From Todiramphus chloris collaris (taxonomy: Eukaryota > Chordata > Aves > Coraciiformes > Alcedinidae): 64,000 bases of DNA. The notes beneath the pieces are model-generated. The model searched no databases. It saw only the letters and a list, made by a program, of their open reading frames with translations, and had not been told where the DNA came from. Shown here piece by piece: positions 19,786 through 31,904 of this stretch (within the stretch, counting starts at the first letter, position 1; every line of letters begins with the position of its first letter). The position numbers and the translations under genes were made by a program. The stretch is from positions 5,319,577-5,383,576 of the forward strand of contig JANVCC010000076.1 of the NCBI GenBank assembly GCA_025345505.1. Reading direction: 5' to 3'.

Positions 19786-22700
19786 GTAAGAACTACAAAT
19801 TATGAGCATTTTCATTTATCAGTCCGTTATTTGTACAATGGTGATCATCCAACAACATGTGCACTAAACCAAATTGTAGATTTTAATCATAATATTATTT
19901 CTTTTCAGTTTTTTATTATTATTTATAAACTGCTTATGTTATTAGAGGGAATTTCTTCCTGTGCAGAGCAGAGGACATTTGCTAAAAGTCTGAAAATAGT
20001 GTTTTGCAAATAACCTTCTCTTTTCTATTATCTGTATGTGGTAACACCATAATTAAAGTGAACAAGTGTAAACTTTCTTCTCATGCCCATACACACATAA
20101 TAGCATTTTCTCTTTCTTTTTTCCTAGGCACAAATATTAGCTACGTAATACTTAATTGTCTGTTCCTTCTTCCCCCATCTATATTCCCTCTACATTAGTT
20201 GAGTATGTATCAAAACAAAGGTAGTTCCCTGTGAAACCCTGTTTTCAAGGTGTTTTTGCTGTTGATACCTAGCCAGTGATTAATTATAGCCATGTTACCG
20301 GGCTGTAACTAATGTTGCATTTGTGAAAAACATTTTGTTAAAGGGTTATTCTTCTGATAGATTTAGTGCAATTAACAGTAACAATTTTTACTTATTGCAC
20401 TACATAAAGCCTTTCTTTTTTTTGTGTGTGTGTGGTCACATGCTAATAGTACAGGACATGAAGGGACTTTTGCTTATTCCCAAATGAAGCATTCATACAA
20501 ATAATCATCCTAACAGTAAGGTTTTTTCCAAATGCTACTTTGCATGCACACTAATCCAAATACTATTTTCATGCACTTTCTTGAAAGTTAGTGTAATCAT
20601 CCTAGGGTAGATTTTGGTCAATGATCTGTGGGCATTCTTTGAACATAAGTAAGCTTATGTGTCTGCATTTTGATGACATTATACAGCAAGCATTTTAAAG
20701 GGAATTCAGTTATTAATTAATGAATTCATGTTAATTCATACATTGTCAGGTAGAATTTAGCATGCTTTTTTTTTTTTTAGAATTTTATATAAACCCAGTA
20801 GAATCAATCCTATCAAAACTGCCAGAGTTGTAGTATTTTGACAAGGACACAACAATATAAGTGCAAAATATGTATTTAATTGAGTTTTATTGGAAAGACA
20901 AATCAATTTTTAATAATGGTTTCCTACTACAAGAAACTCGTTTCTTAACTTTCCCTGCTCAATTCACTTAATTAATCCAACTGCCTCCTGAATTTTATGT
21001 GCAGACATTACACACTGTGAAAAAATGTTTGCTACCTTTCTGGTCTGAACATATAAAACCTGTAAGAACTGGTTTGAAGATGATTTTCAAGGTAAATGTC
21101 TGCATCAAATCTTTGCACTGTCAGTGCCCTGGCAAAGTCTCATAAGGCCTTAGTCCCCATACTCTTCCTCTTTGAAGTTTTCTTCTCTTAGTGTTTTTGA
21201 AAATCACAATACAAGGGAATAACTACTACACTACCATTACTGTAAAAAAGTTTATTTATTGAACGGTTCATTCATTTGTAAGTTTCTCCACAGAGCTGTA
21301 ATGGAATGGAAAAGATTGATAAATTAACTTTTTTCTCTACAGCATTGTTTAAGCTGTGGTCAGACAGCACCCTAACGACTGATCTGTTGTCCAAGTTTCC
21401 ATGGAATAAAAAAAAATCAGTCCACTGAAGTAACTCAAAAAAATAGCTGTCAAAAAGAAAAAAATCTAGTGTGTCATCAAAATGAAATGTAGAAAGCTTT
21501 TGAGGATCCCTCCCTGTTCCTTGTAAGCACCTCCTCAGAGCCAGAACTCCAGGAGACATGACTGAATCTTCCTGCTTCTTCTTCTCCTCAGTGCTCTGGG
21601 GAGGGGAAGGGCTGACAGAGCAGTTCGCTAAGCACCTGACTTAATAAATGTCCAAGTGCCTTTACAAAGGGGCTTTGTTGGGACAAAGCTCTGGCATTTC
21701 TCAAGGATGATATAAAGCACCTTAAGAAACCCATAACCTCCTGAGATGTGGGATAGACAAGTATGTTCGTTCATCTTTACTGGAGTCCAGATCAGGACCC
21801 TTAGCTGTTGAATCAGTGCTCTGTCCTTTGTGGTGAGATAGTGCAAAACAACTCACCAGTAAATAAGTTTCTTGTTAATAAAAATAATGAAAACATCTGG
21901 AAGTTTCATGAGCTACTTGCTGGCTGAGCTTAACAGAGGGAAAAAACATGCTTCTCAGTTTTGTATTTACCAGCTGCTATTAGGAAATGAGATCAGAAGT
22001 ACTGGAAATGAGTTGCAATGTGCATTAAAGGAAAAGAACTTCACAGATGATTAGAGTACTTAAATTAGTCTACTAGAGTCTGGAAGAATTCAGAGAGGTG
22101 GAGATCTGTAAAATCTTTTTTGTAGTGATAATGAAGTATCAGTCCCAAATGAAATCACTGTATCTATAGTCTGCTGATAATTTTAGACTTGGGATACCTG
22201 TATGGCAACAGTGTGGGCTGGGAATGTTTATGCATAAAAGTTCAAGTGATATGGCCAGCATAACAAATACTTGAGACTGGGAGTATGCATTTTGATTCAA
22301 GATCTAATGGCATCTTAAAATGAAGTTACACAGCTTATTAAAAAGGACAAGAGGATCCACCTGTAAATTTACAGAGAGCATTTTTTTCTCTCAGGAAAAA
22401 TATTTTGAATTTTTACAGTCTCACTCTATCCATAGCTATCAAGTTTATAACCATTTAGAGAACCATATTTTTATGTTATGAAAGCATTACAGTCTTAGGA
22501 ATTCAGTTTTATTGTGTGTAGGAATAAAACTAAAAGTTTCAACATTTGTCAATGTTAATTGGTTTTCTTTCTGTCTCTCTGCCTCTCTTCACACACACAC
22601 ACACCCCCACTCCTGCCCGGCCCTTTCCTCATGGGACAGAGAAGATATTTGACTTGTATGAAAAAAACCTCTTCACAAAGTTGGCAGCATTCACAAGTCT

Positions 22701-23060
22701 TTACATTTTCTCCAGAAAATTTCTAGGCAATTATAATTGAATTGTGGTTTGTGCAAGTATAGCAGAATCAAACCTATATATAATATAAGATAAAATACAT
22801 ATAGTATAATATATTTAATATGAGAGAGACAAGAGAGGAAAGTCTTACGTTTTCTTATCCCAAATACTAAAACTAGCCAGAGTTCAGATGCATATGATGA
22901 CTATAGTCTAAGCAATAGTTTTTAGCATAAATACTTTTTAATTAACTCAGCATGAACTTTCTAGAATAAGTTTTTTTTAATTGTGAAAGTCATAGTCTTG
23001 GTACCTCACTAGTAAATATTCACTAAGCATACTTGGCCTAACAGAGAGTTTATTCTTTAG
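19786..23060 (+). other. CD44: CD44 intron before constitutive stalk exon
   Basis: A 3.3-kb AT-rich intron with a short CA run at 22590-22604. A strong acceptor-like site at 20126-20127 opens only a 17-nt, out-of-phase segment. No exons equivalent to mammalian v9/v10 were recognised. Confidence 0.65.
22590..22604 (+). repeat. short (CA)n run
   Basis: A pure CA dinucleotide run of about 15 bp followed by CCCCCAC; a minor microsatellite. Confidence 0.8.
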
Positions 23061-23183
23061 GATCTACCTCCAATACACATGGTAGGCAAGGACCACACGA
23101 GGGACATTATGAATCCACTACTTTACATGAAGACGTCACAACAACAAAAACATCTTCAGAATCAAGATTAGCCCTGGTACCAG
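23061..23183 (+). CDS. CD44: CD44 constitutive juxtamembrane stalk exon
   Basis: 123 bp, phase 1-1, from 'tttattctttag|GATCTA' to 'GTACCAG|gtatgt'. It encodes GSTSNTHGRQGPHEGHYEST, then TLHEDVTTTKTSSES and ends ALVP. It corresponds to mammalian exon 16 (...GGSHTTHGSES...GPIRTPQIP). In mammals this region is the membrane-proximal site of ADAM/MT1-MMP shedding. The acceptor has a real pyrimidine tract, unlike those of the variable exons. The final Pro joins Glu-Trp of the TM exon. Confidence 0.92.
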
Positions 23184-24656
23184 GTATGTTTTTGAAGTCA
23201 TATGTTTTAACAATATAAGCATAGAATTGTATTAATATGAACTGAAGTAAGAGTTGAAAATGTATGTCAAGTACAGTTCAAACTTCTTCTGAATCAGAGA
23301 ATATTCATCATATGATGGTCATCATGTTCAACCAGAGAATATTTAGCATTTTCATTATAGTCTGAAAAATGGAGCACATTGTAACTCATACACTTTTACA
23401 GAAATATCAGGATAAGAGAAGTCATTTTTGGATTAAGATCCAAACATAAGATTAAGATGAAAATAACCTTTGTAAATTGACAGTAAATCAGTCAAATTCA
23501 TTAGAGATATATGCAAAGTATCATATCCATGAGAATGTTCAGTGAAAATAATAGCTGATACAAGTATTGCAGAATAGTGCTTGAAGATTAAAATGAATAA
23601 AAAGAATCCAACACCATGATACAATTGCAAAAGAATGCAAATATATTCTGAGACATATTAACAGTGAAGTCATTTTTAAAACAGAGAAAGTAATTATTCT
23701 ACTCTACTGAGGCCTAGCAAGTCCAGAGCTGAAATTCTGTCTTCAGTTCAAGGCACTGCATTAATCACATAGGAAAAAAGAAAAATGGAGAAGAGCACAC
23801 ACACACAGTCAAAAAAAAGATGGAAAGATAACCTTTGAAGCACCTTTTGAAGAGCTCATCATTTTCAGAGAAAACTGAAGGGAGATATGAGTATGCTACA
23901 AAAAGAATGCTTATCAGTTTTTCACCATGGAGTAATAATAATTAACTAATTAGAAGAGGTAATTTGTTTCAGAAGAAACTCAGGAGACTTGTTTAGGCAA
24001 GTGACATTTCAAATAAACAAAATAAAAGACTTCTTAGGAGAGGATCTTTGTCTACAGTGGTAGTATAGCAGAAAGAATAGGCTACTGGGGAGGTTGTGAA
24101 ATCTCTTTTACTAAAGATGTTAAGAGCAAATGGAATATTTCTCAGCTGTGTTCTTATTGATCCTGGTTCACTGGAGTGAAATGTGGCTGACATGGTCTCT
24201 TAGAGTCCCTTCTAGTTTTGTAGTTCCTTTTGTTCTAGAGTTTGCTGGAAAAATACCCCTTAAAGGAAGATTTTAAATGAAAAGATGAACATTTCACTCT
24301 TCCTGAAAATCATCCTGGTTTTGTGCCTGGGATTGCAGGTGTATTATTGCTAAGGTTTTTCTCTTGCTCTAGGAGTATATCAGTGGTACAACTCCTCTTC
24401 ACCTATGCCTGCAAAGGACAGCATTTATAGGTGCTAGCAGTGATGGAGTATTTCATCCAAGCTGGCCTGTGTGTAGCCGAATGATGAAATGCATTTGATT
24501 TGCACAGAAGCACTTTGTAACAGAAATATTCATGCAAACTAGGAAGAAGAGTCTGACAGTTTAAAGAATGTGAAAGTTCTTGTGTTCTTGCAGTTCTGCA
24601 AAACTACACGAGATACGTTAACGTGCTCTCGACCCCTCCCTTAACTGTCCCTACAG
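23184..24656 (+). other. CD44: CD44 intron before TM exon
   Basis: A 1.5-kb intron with a short CA run near 23798-23808. The frame is open upstream of the TM exon to another AG at 24594-24595, but the exon start at 24657 matches the 79-bp mammalian exon. Confidence 0.7.
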
Positions 24657-24735
24657 AATGGCTGATCATAGTTGCCGCCCTTCTGGCCCTGGCCTTGATT
24701 CTTGCAGTGTGCATCGCTGTTAACAGTCGGAGAAG
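24657..24735 (+). CDS. CD44: CD44 transmembrane exon
   Basis: 79 bp, phase 1 in and phase 2 out, exactly the size of the mammalian TM exon. It encodes [20 protein letters not shown] followed by AVNSRR. The single helix is nearly identical to mammalian CD44 and keeps the Cys (human Cys286) implicated in raft association and dimerisation. The acceptor is 'gtccctacag' and the donor AGAAG|gtaagg. Confidence 0.97.
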
Positions 24736-26339
24736 GTAAGGTGGCTCCTTTACTTTTTCAAAACACACTGCCTTTGTATTTTCTTCATCAAGAGGCTTCA
24801 AAACTGTGCGAAAGATCAGAGCAGCATAACACAGGAAAGAGCTTCCTCTGTGAAAGAAGGCTCCTTCCTGTGTTACGCTACCCTGCTCTTTCACAAACCT
24901 TTGAAGCCTCTCAACCTGAAGCCTGATTGCCCAGGTCGCCGTATCCTGCACAGGTCACACATCAGCCTTCACACTCACACAGAACCACATGAAGTCAGTA
25001 GCTGTAAAAACTGTTTGGTCTTGTAGTTGGAAATTAACAGTATATAGATAACAGAGTATTCATTATTTTCTACCTATTACTAATAGAAAAATCCTGTCCA
25101 CTGAGAGTGAAAACTATGTGATCATGCACATAGACAGTAGCAGCCACAGATGAGCTGAATGTAATCCTCCACCATTAACAGTGTTGTCCATGTACGGTGT
25201 GAAGGTCTGTATTAGACAAGCGATGTCACAGGATTCATTTTTTTTCTTCTAAAGAAAAGGCAGTATCACAACTGGCATTAACAGGGACATATTCTAACAT
25301 TTCTTTGACGGCCCAGTAGCCGTATTTATGCCATTTTACAATTGAAGAAGCTGAGGAATAGAAAGTTGCAGTGACCTCTGTGAAATTAGCCAGGGAATTT
25401 GAAAAAACTCTAGCCTGAAGGATAGGCTATAATGTTCTAAACCTTCTCATTTTGCCAGGGACTGTTCTGAGGTTACTTCTCAATTGCCTTAAACAGCTTT
25501 TTGCTCCTTGAAACTTAAAGTTGAACCCTTTAACAGAGTAGCTATTTTCTCCTAGAACATTGAATGTGAACTTCTTTTTAATCAGAGTAATCATATAAAA
25601 TGTGGGCATTTTTGTTCGGGAAGCAGTGAGCAAATTTATTCCTCATCTGCTGATTGCAGGAAAGCACATGTTAATGCTTCTGTGAAATAGTGTCAAGGTC
25701 CTTCAAAGCAAGGTGCTTAGAATAAAACATCGGTAGTGTGGTGAGGGAGCAACCCAGGCAAACCTTGCCCATAGTGCAGAAGGCTTTTATGAGACAAAAC
25801 AGTGCAAACTCAAGGCCAAATTGTCAGACAGAGCAAACTGATGCAGTCTTGCTGAAGTCAGTAGCGAGATGCCACCCATATGTTTGCCCTGTGACTGCAT
25901 CCACAGTATCAGTGCTTCTCTGATGGTACTATTAGAGATCTGTTGAAATAAGAAGGCTCTCAAGTATATGGTGAGACACAAAAGTCTACAACTTTTCTTT
26001 CTGTGATGTGATTCTGGAGTTACACAGCCTGAATGGCATGGCTTATTGGATTTATGTTATTCTGTTATGTCTTTAGATGTAGAGTCTGCTATTGTTTATT
26101 CCCTCTTAACCCAGAGTTACCATAGGAACAGACAAACAGGGCCATCTATGTTTAATTATAGATTGCATCTGACCAGAAATGAAACCATCTCAGAACTGTA
26201 AATTATGTCCCTAGATACTGTTAGTGGAAAACGTATCTTTTAGAGCTTCCGTGCAGCTGGGAGTGAGTTGCAGAGAGAAAACACATGTGGGTGCATGTAT
26301 GTGTATGAATCTATGGATTAGACCCTAGTAATATGTGTG

Positions 26340-26550
26340 AATCATAGAATGGTTTGGGTTTGAAGGGACCTTAAAGATCACTCTGCCATGGGCAGGGACA
26401 CCTCCCACTAGACCAGGCTGCTCGAGGCCCTATCCAACCTGGTCTTGAATTCATAGTGGTGGAGCACCCAGAGCTTCCCTAGGCAACCTGTTCCAGTGTC
26501 TCACCACCCTCAGAGTGAAGAACTTCTTCCTAATTTCTTAGTTTCAAGGT
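26340..26550 (-). mobile_element. CR1 LINE 3' fragment, antisense
   Basis: Read on the - strand this is a CR1 3' end. On the + strand the family signature appears as ATCATAGAATGGTTTGGGTT, GAAGGGACCTTAAAGATCA, GACACCTCCCACTAGACCAG and CCTGTTCCAGTGTCTCACCA. It includes the terminal ATTCTATGAT-like end and is truncated at its own 5' end. Confidence 0.93.
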
Positions 26551-26688
26551 GGTTAACTTCCTGGTTCTGAACAATAGACTTAGCCTTTCTAGTTAGGAGG
26601 TCAATATGTCAGAGATTTCAAGCATTTCAAACAAGCAGTTTGTCCTTCTCAGTAAATAGCAAATTGCTTGGCTATAGGTTTTGGTGTG

Positions 26689-26705
26689 TTTTTTTTTTTT
26701 TTTTT
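26689..26705 (+). repeat. poly-T run (17 T)
   Basis: A homopolymer of about 17 T followed by AATAAAAAATAATAA, in the intron before the tail exon. Confidence 0.85.
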
Positions 26706-26772
26706 AATAAAAAATAATAATTGTTGTTAATCATGTTATATTAACCAAAATGGCCAAGGTTCAGTGTGGTCC

Positions 26773-26791
26773 TAGTTAGTTAGTTAGTTAG
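26773..26791 (+). repeat. (TTAG)n microsatellite
   Basis: More than four head-to-tail copies of the tetranucleotide TTAG; short and probably of little consequence. Confidence 0.85.
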
Positions 26792-28050
26792 CCCTCTTGT
26801 TGCAAAGAAGACTACCTATCTCTGGTGCCTTTTGTAAAAAGTGTTAGGGTCTCCTTCCAGAGTCCAAAAGAAAATGCTTTCCAGCTTCACTATCACATCA
26901 GGAAAGACACTCTGATATGCTCTTTTGAGAGGCTATGGAGATCCACAGCTCCTTGCTGGCCTCTTTTGGCATTTCATGACTGCAGAGCAGGAATTTTTCC
27001 CAAGGGTGTATGTAACATGGGCACAGTGAACTGAGCTATGTCAGATAAAGGAACCCCCATCTATCGTCCAGTAAGCATGAAAAAAGGTAATGTTTCAGAA
27101 GGATAGCAGTATAACTGAACTGTAAAATTAGTCATTCAGGCTAAATATGCTTAATTTAAAAAGAAAGCACTTTAAAGTACAGCTTCACAGAGACATTATC
27201 CCTCTTAAAAGGGCTGTGCTTTGTATACTGCGTTTACACAAGGCTGTTTGGGGACAAGTAGGATGTTCAGTGCTGTGTAGCCAGAGAACCATCTTAACAG
27301 TCTGGCACAAATCTGACAGCTATGTAAATAATACTTATTTGCTACCCTGAAGTATAACCAGACCACAATGACCAGCACACATCAGTTTTGGACTGGTGAC
27401 TTTTTAAAAGAGTGTGTGTTCATTCAGATTTCCATATAGAGAAGTAACTTTTAAAAGCACAGTAGCTATTTCTTACCTTAAGATCATAAGGAGCTAAGCT
27501 GATGATAGTAACAAGAGTAGTTCTCTGTATTTCCTTCCTTAGTTGGGCTTCTAGGTCTGACATAATAATACAAAGAAGGAAAAAGTCATCTTGTATAAAG
27601 AGATGAGAGAGTGATCCAAATTTTCTGCTATTTCAAGAACTTGAGCATTTTCATCCCTAGTCTGGATTTAGGATGACCCTGTCTCTGTAATGGAATACAT
27701 ACAAAGTTCATCAGCGTGGATATATCAAAAAGTTAGGAAAATCTTTTCTAACTGTCAGTAATGAATGTTATTACTATCTGTAGTAATGCTAGATACAAAT
27801 CAAATAAGCAAGCTTCTGCCAAATTTTATGCATATAGTGGTGGATGCTTTAAAAAATAAAATATGCAACATGGAGAAACTTTACACTTTGCATTTCATAG
27901 GTGTTCAATGACAGATGCAAGTTTCATTTCCTCTGCACTGGCAGATATAAATTTCATTTACAAGCACCTTTTCCCAAATATTGACTTCCAAATTTGTTCT
28001 TATTTCTGTCTCCACTAATAGTATTTTTTAAAAATTTTGTTTCTTTCTAG

Positions 28051-28267
28051 ATGTGGGCAGAAGAAAAAGCTAGTGATTAACAATGGCAAAGGGGCAGTGG
28101 AGGACAAGAAGTCAAGTGGATTAAATGGAGATGCCAGCAAATCACAAGAAATGGTGCACCTGGTTCATAAAGAACAGTCAAATGACCGAACAGGAGCATG
28201 TGACGAATTCCTGACCGTTAATGAAACACAAAATCATCAAGAGTTTGACATGAAGAGTGGAGTGTAA
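28051..28267 (+). CDS. CD44: CD44 last coding exon (cytoplasmic tail) and stop
   Basis: 217 bp to the TAA at 28265-28267; enters in phase 2 after 'ttctttctag'. It encodes (R)[20 protein letters not shown], then [17 protein letters not shown] and ends FDMKSGV. The membrane-proximal Cys (palmitoylation) and the basic R-R-R-C-G-Q-K-K-K ERM-binding motif are intact. So are the Ser phosphorylation site in SKSQEM (human Ser325 area) and the His-Leu-Val basolateral signal. The C-terminal KSGV corresponds to mammalian KIGV. Compared with mammals the segment after HKE differs ([11 protein letters not shown]) and brings an extra cysteine. Confidence 0.97.
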
Positions 28268-28955
28268 TGGTACCAAGTTGCCAAGTAGATCAGAGCTGGG
28301 GAAATCACATGGAACTTTGTCAGGAATTCACAGATGCACTGTGCTACTGATGTCTTTTGAACATAATTAAACATAAGTTTTATTAATGTTTTATCACGTT
28401 AAAATGATATCTGAGTTACAAAATTGACATTTGTTTTCTGAAGTAAGTCCCCCAGAGTTGCATAATGTTTTCAGTTCCCAGTTCCTCCACAGAGGATGCT
28501 CACTGTGTCCTGAGTGTTAGGAGGGATACTAGTTTACGTTGTTGCTCCCCAGATGGCGGGCCTTCTCTGTGTGGAGCTACAGAAGTATCCTGTCACTCCA
28601 TCTTAGAAGCATTTAAGGTACTAACCTTGCCATGGTACAAGAGTAAGTGAGGAAGAAGAACAAATGTCAAGAGCAAAAATCAAGTTTAAACCAAAAAGGC
28701 CTAATGTCTAAATGTCTAAACCACCATAATCCTTCAGAAATGCCTTCCAGCCAGGAAGGGCAGTAGGTGCATTCAGAGTCTGCCAGAATAAACAAAAAGT
28801 GACATTTTATAATGATTTATGGCTTGGTCTGCAATGAGGGAAACCCACATGGACAAAACTTATTTATCTCTATTTTTTAATGTCTATGGGCATACAGCGA
28901 GTCTTCTTGGGAGGGGGAATAAAGAGATTTAAACATGAGCAGATACACAATAAAA
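28268..28955 (+). other. CD44: CD44 3' UTR (proximal part)
   Basis: Sequence after the stop with candidate poly(A) signals: ATTAAA near 28366, and AATAAA near 28787, 28919 and 28950. The last is a few bases before the N gap, with one more AATAAA just after it (near 28973). Mammalian CD44 has several 3' UTR lengths, up to about 3 kb, so transcripts may extend beyond the gap. Confidence 0.65.
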
Positions 28956-28965
28956 NNNNNNNNNN
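28956..28965. other. assembly gap (10 N)
   Basis: Ten N bases within the probable CD44 3' UTR; true size unknown. Confidence 0.99.
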
Positions 28966-29414
28966 GATAATGAATAAAACAGAATGACCCCAGCTCTATC
29001 ACACATGCACAAGGCAAGCAATTGGAGATCACTAAGGAAGACGACAGTATTTTATTCCTGAAGAATAGGTCTCTTATCTTCTTTTACTTCATTTTACTTA
29101 GGACATGCTGAGCCTAGTTAAACTTGTTTCCCCTATAACTATTCGGTTACACCAGTTTGCTGATGTTTTAAAAGTGCGTTTCTGTGACCTCGCTCACTTC
29201 CTCTGCATTCTATTTCATCCACATTTTCCCCTCTGCTTTTTAAAAATACCAGAAGAAACGTTGATTGCTAAATGGTACCAGAAGTTCAAATTCTACAGAA
29301 AAAAAATCAAAGAAAATGAAAGGAAACTCTCCCAGTCATGTAATATAGTAAAGTAGTTGCAGCTGCATTGTTACATGCTTTTGTTTTGCCCTTATGTGTC
29401 TGTTATGTAAAGTA

Positions 29415-29540
29415 TTTGTATGAAGCTATGATGCTGTGCATTATATTGATATGAATTGTCAGAAAGAAAATTATTTAGTACCAGTGGTCTGTGACATCTT
29501 TAAGAAAGCATGCTGGAATGGAGGGAGAATTATAACTTCT
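29415..29540 (+). repeat. 126-bp perfect direct repeat, copy 1
   Basis: Begins TTTGTATGAAGCTATGATGC and ends GAGAATTATAACTTCT. Identical base for base, as far as I can read, to 31779-31904 in the same orientation. Confidence 0.95.
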
Positions 29541-31778
29541 AATTTGGCTGCCTCAAGATAGTGCAAGTAAAAAACAATCTAAGGTAATTGCAACCAGTGG
29601 TGTGTGTCAGTTGTGGGGTGGGGAATGTCCTGTAGCAGAGTTATTCAAGCAGTCCTGTTCACTGACCATAGTACCTGTCTTTGAAACTGTTCTGCTAAAC
29701 CATGTTATTTTATGTTCTCCATCTGAAGCAGTTTGGAGGGTGAGCATTCAGCTGGCTAAATACTAACATTAGCTAGCACTGGTCTTTACTGGAACATAAA
29801 GCACAAGACTGTTGATTATATTTCTCAGTCACAGCCCTCCAGCAGTTTCTTATGAAGTCCAACCGGTTGCTCAGTGCCCTGGTGTCTGCAGGCAGATCTC
29901 CTCAGGGCAAATCTACACCTGGGCAAAAGGTCCCAAGGCAAGGTGTAATCTTCAAGTACACACAGGATGTTTTCTGGCTTTATGTAGGTCAGCATGTTTC
30001 CTCTATGAACAGTCAGACAGCTCATGGTCCAAAGGTGTTCAAACAAGCTGAAGCTAATGAGGTGAAGGTGATTTACACTATCAGTACTTGTGGTCTATGG
30101 TCAAACTTCTCAGTCATTGATTTTTGTTTAATTCCTGTAATGTTTTCCTAAGCAAGCTTTTTTATGTCATTATAAATCAAAATGATCTGTTAAAGGCTGT
30201 GTTTAAGCTGGTGTTTATGGATATCCAGGGTAAGAATTATTCCTCTCTTTAAATCCTACTTGAATATAGGTCTCAATCACAAGGACATAATTCATTGTCT
30301 TGAAGGCAAAGTTCTTCTTCTCCTTATTCAGATGTTTAATGGAGACATCCACAAACTCCTTCCTAATTTATCTAATATTCAGTAGCTATAAATGCACAGA
30401 CAACACTGGTTGGCTTTGGTTTATATTTCCAAATAGGGAGAGCTCAAGATCTTTTTACAGAGGCAATGCAAATATTTTATATATGCTGATTCTTTTTAGA
30501 TTATGTCATGTGATTTATGTGTAATTAAGTTCATTATAGTTTCAAAACTAGATGGCCATTTCATATGTGTACATATTTTTATTAATCTTAGTTTTATTAT
30601 TTGAGGGGTTGTTTGTTGTGTGTATGTGTTTTTTATATAGAGCACTTGATATATTTGAATATTTATTTAACAGAGTAATCAGAGTGAAAGAAGATATCAT
30701 CTCTAAATTGTAACTAGAAATAGTATTGGTAAGAACACATTGAACTGTAAAACAAGCTTCCAAAAATAAACTTGATTCCACATTGAGGATAAAAACTAAG
30801 ATCGGCATTATTAGTGGGAGAGAAGTATTCAGCAGGATAGTTGTGTTTAATACTGGTGAGCCAGGGGTCTGTTTTCTGCTGGCAAACTCCAAGCTAGGCT
30901 CAGTTAAACTCTGTGTGTCTGCTCTGCCAGCCTCCCATAGGCTCCCCAGATGCTGTGAGAGTAAGAGATTAACTCAGCTTTTCCCTAGAAGCAGACCACT
31001 TGGTCCAATTTACAATCAAGCCAGTAAGATCTTGACCATATTCCTGGCTCGCTGAACCAATGGAATTTGGGAAAGCACAAAGCCCAGCAAGACCCAGCAC
31101 TTCAGTGTGATGACAGACAAGTTGGGTTTTGTTCTACCCTTGGTGCCTGGGTAGAATGAGGATCTCTCCTAAAATTTCCAAGGAGATCAGGTTGGACCTA
31201 GAACAGACCCCATCATCAGCTTGTATTCCTTTGCCTTGAACAATTTTAACTAAGTGTAATCCAGACTACCTCTCTCAGGGAAATACTGTCTAAAGCAGTA
31301 AGCATATTTAGGAGAGGGATTGCATGTTTTTTTGAGAATGTAATATTTTCATCAAACAATCCAGGGTGTTGCTTCACCGTGTATTTTCCTTAAGCCCTTA
31401 CAAGGGATGTTTGATTAAAGCAGAGAAATGAGCGGAGGCTGTCATGTCTACCTGTGTGGATGCTTCAAACCCTTTCCACAACATCAGTTCCAAAATGATA
31501 ACTTCTGCATGATGTTTTTGATGTGATAGCAACGTTGGTTCCTTTGTCAACAACAGCAGTCTTTGTACTAAGCAGCTTGAAGCATGTTGCCTAGAATATT
31601 ATTAGGAGACAATTACAAGCATCTCTTCAGCACATAGAAGAAACGCTGGGCAGGGTCAGAGGTCAGTATATCATCTAGCCCTAAGGCTGGTCCTAATCAG
31701 TCTTCCTGTAGGTGAAGGAAAGAACTTAAATCCTCTGACAACTGTGTTCTGCCTCAGCATACACAAGTGCCAGGATAT

Positions 31779-31904
31779 TTTGTATGAAGCTATGATGCTG
31801 TGCATTATATTGATATGAATTGTCAGAAAGAAAATTATTTAGTACCAGTGGTCTGTGACATCTTTAAGAAAGCATGCTGGAATGGAGGGAGAATTATAAC
31901 TTCT
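31779..31904 (+). repeat. 126-bp perfect direct repeat, copy 2
   Basis: Second copy of the unit at 29415-29540, 2364 bp downstream. Flanks differ immediately on both sides, so the duplicated block has sharp ends. No inverted termini or poly-A tail mark it as a known transposon. Confidence 0.95.

Larger units (their letters stand above)
24736..28050 (+). other. CD44: CD44 intron before tail exon
   Basis: A 3.3-kb intron holding an antisense CR1 fragment, a T17 run (26689-26705) and a (TTAG)n run (26773-26791). No equivalent of the rarely used mammalian short-tail exon (exon 19) was recognised. Confidence 0.7.
1..28955 (+). other. CD44: CD44 gene (exon 2 to 3' UTR; exon 1 outside)
   Basis: This is the gene-level entry. 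CD44 is a type I membrane glycoprotein that binds hyaluronan through an N-terminal Link domain. It has an alternatively spliced, O-glycosylated stalk, one transmembrane helix and a short tail that binds ERM proteins and ankyrin. Exons 2-5, a run of variable stalk exons, and the stalk, TM and tail exons lie in order on the + strand with canonical GT-AG borders and compatible phases. Internal junctions are phase 1, except phase 2 after exon 2 and after the TM exon, as in the mammalian gene. Exon 1 (signal peptide) and the promoter lie left of base 1. The right end is set at the AATAAA cluster before the N gap; longer 3' UTRs are possible. Identity rests on extended protein similarity across the Link domain, TM segment and tail. 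Confidence 0.96.

Noticed and set aside
20107-20150. Strong acceptor (T/C tract and CTAG) followed by TAC|GTAATA donor
   Set aside because: The enclosed 17 nt are not a multiple of three and would break the reading frame.
24596-24735. Longer version of the CD44 TM exon starting after the AG at 24594-24595
   Set aside because: The 79-bp exon from 24657 matches the mammalian exon exactly in size, phase and first residues (Glu-Trp-Leu).
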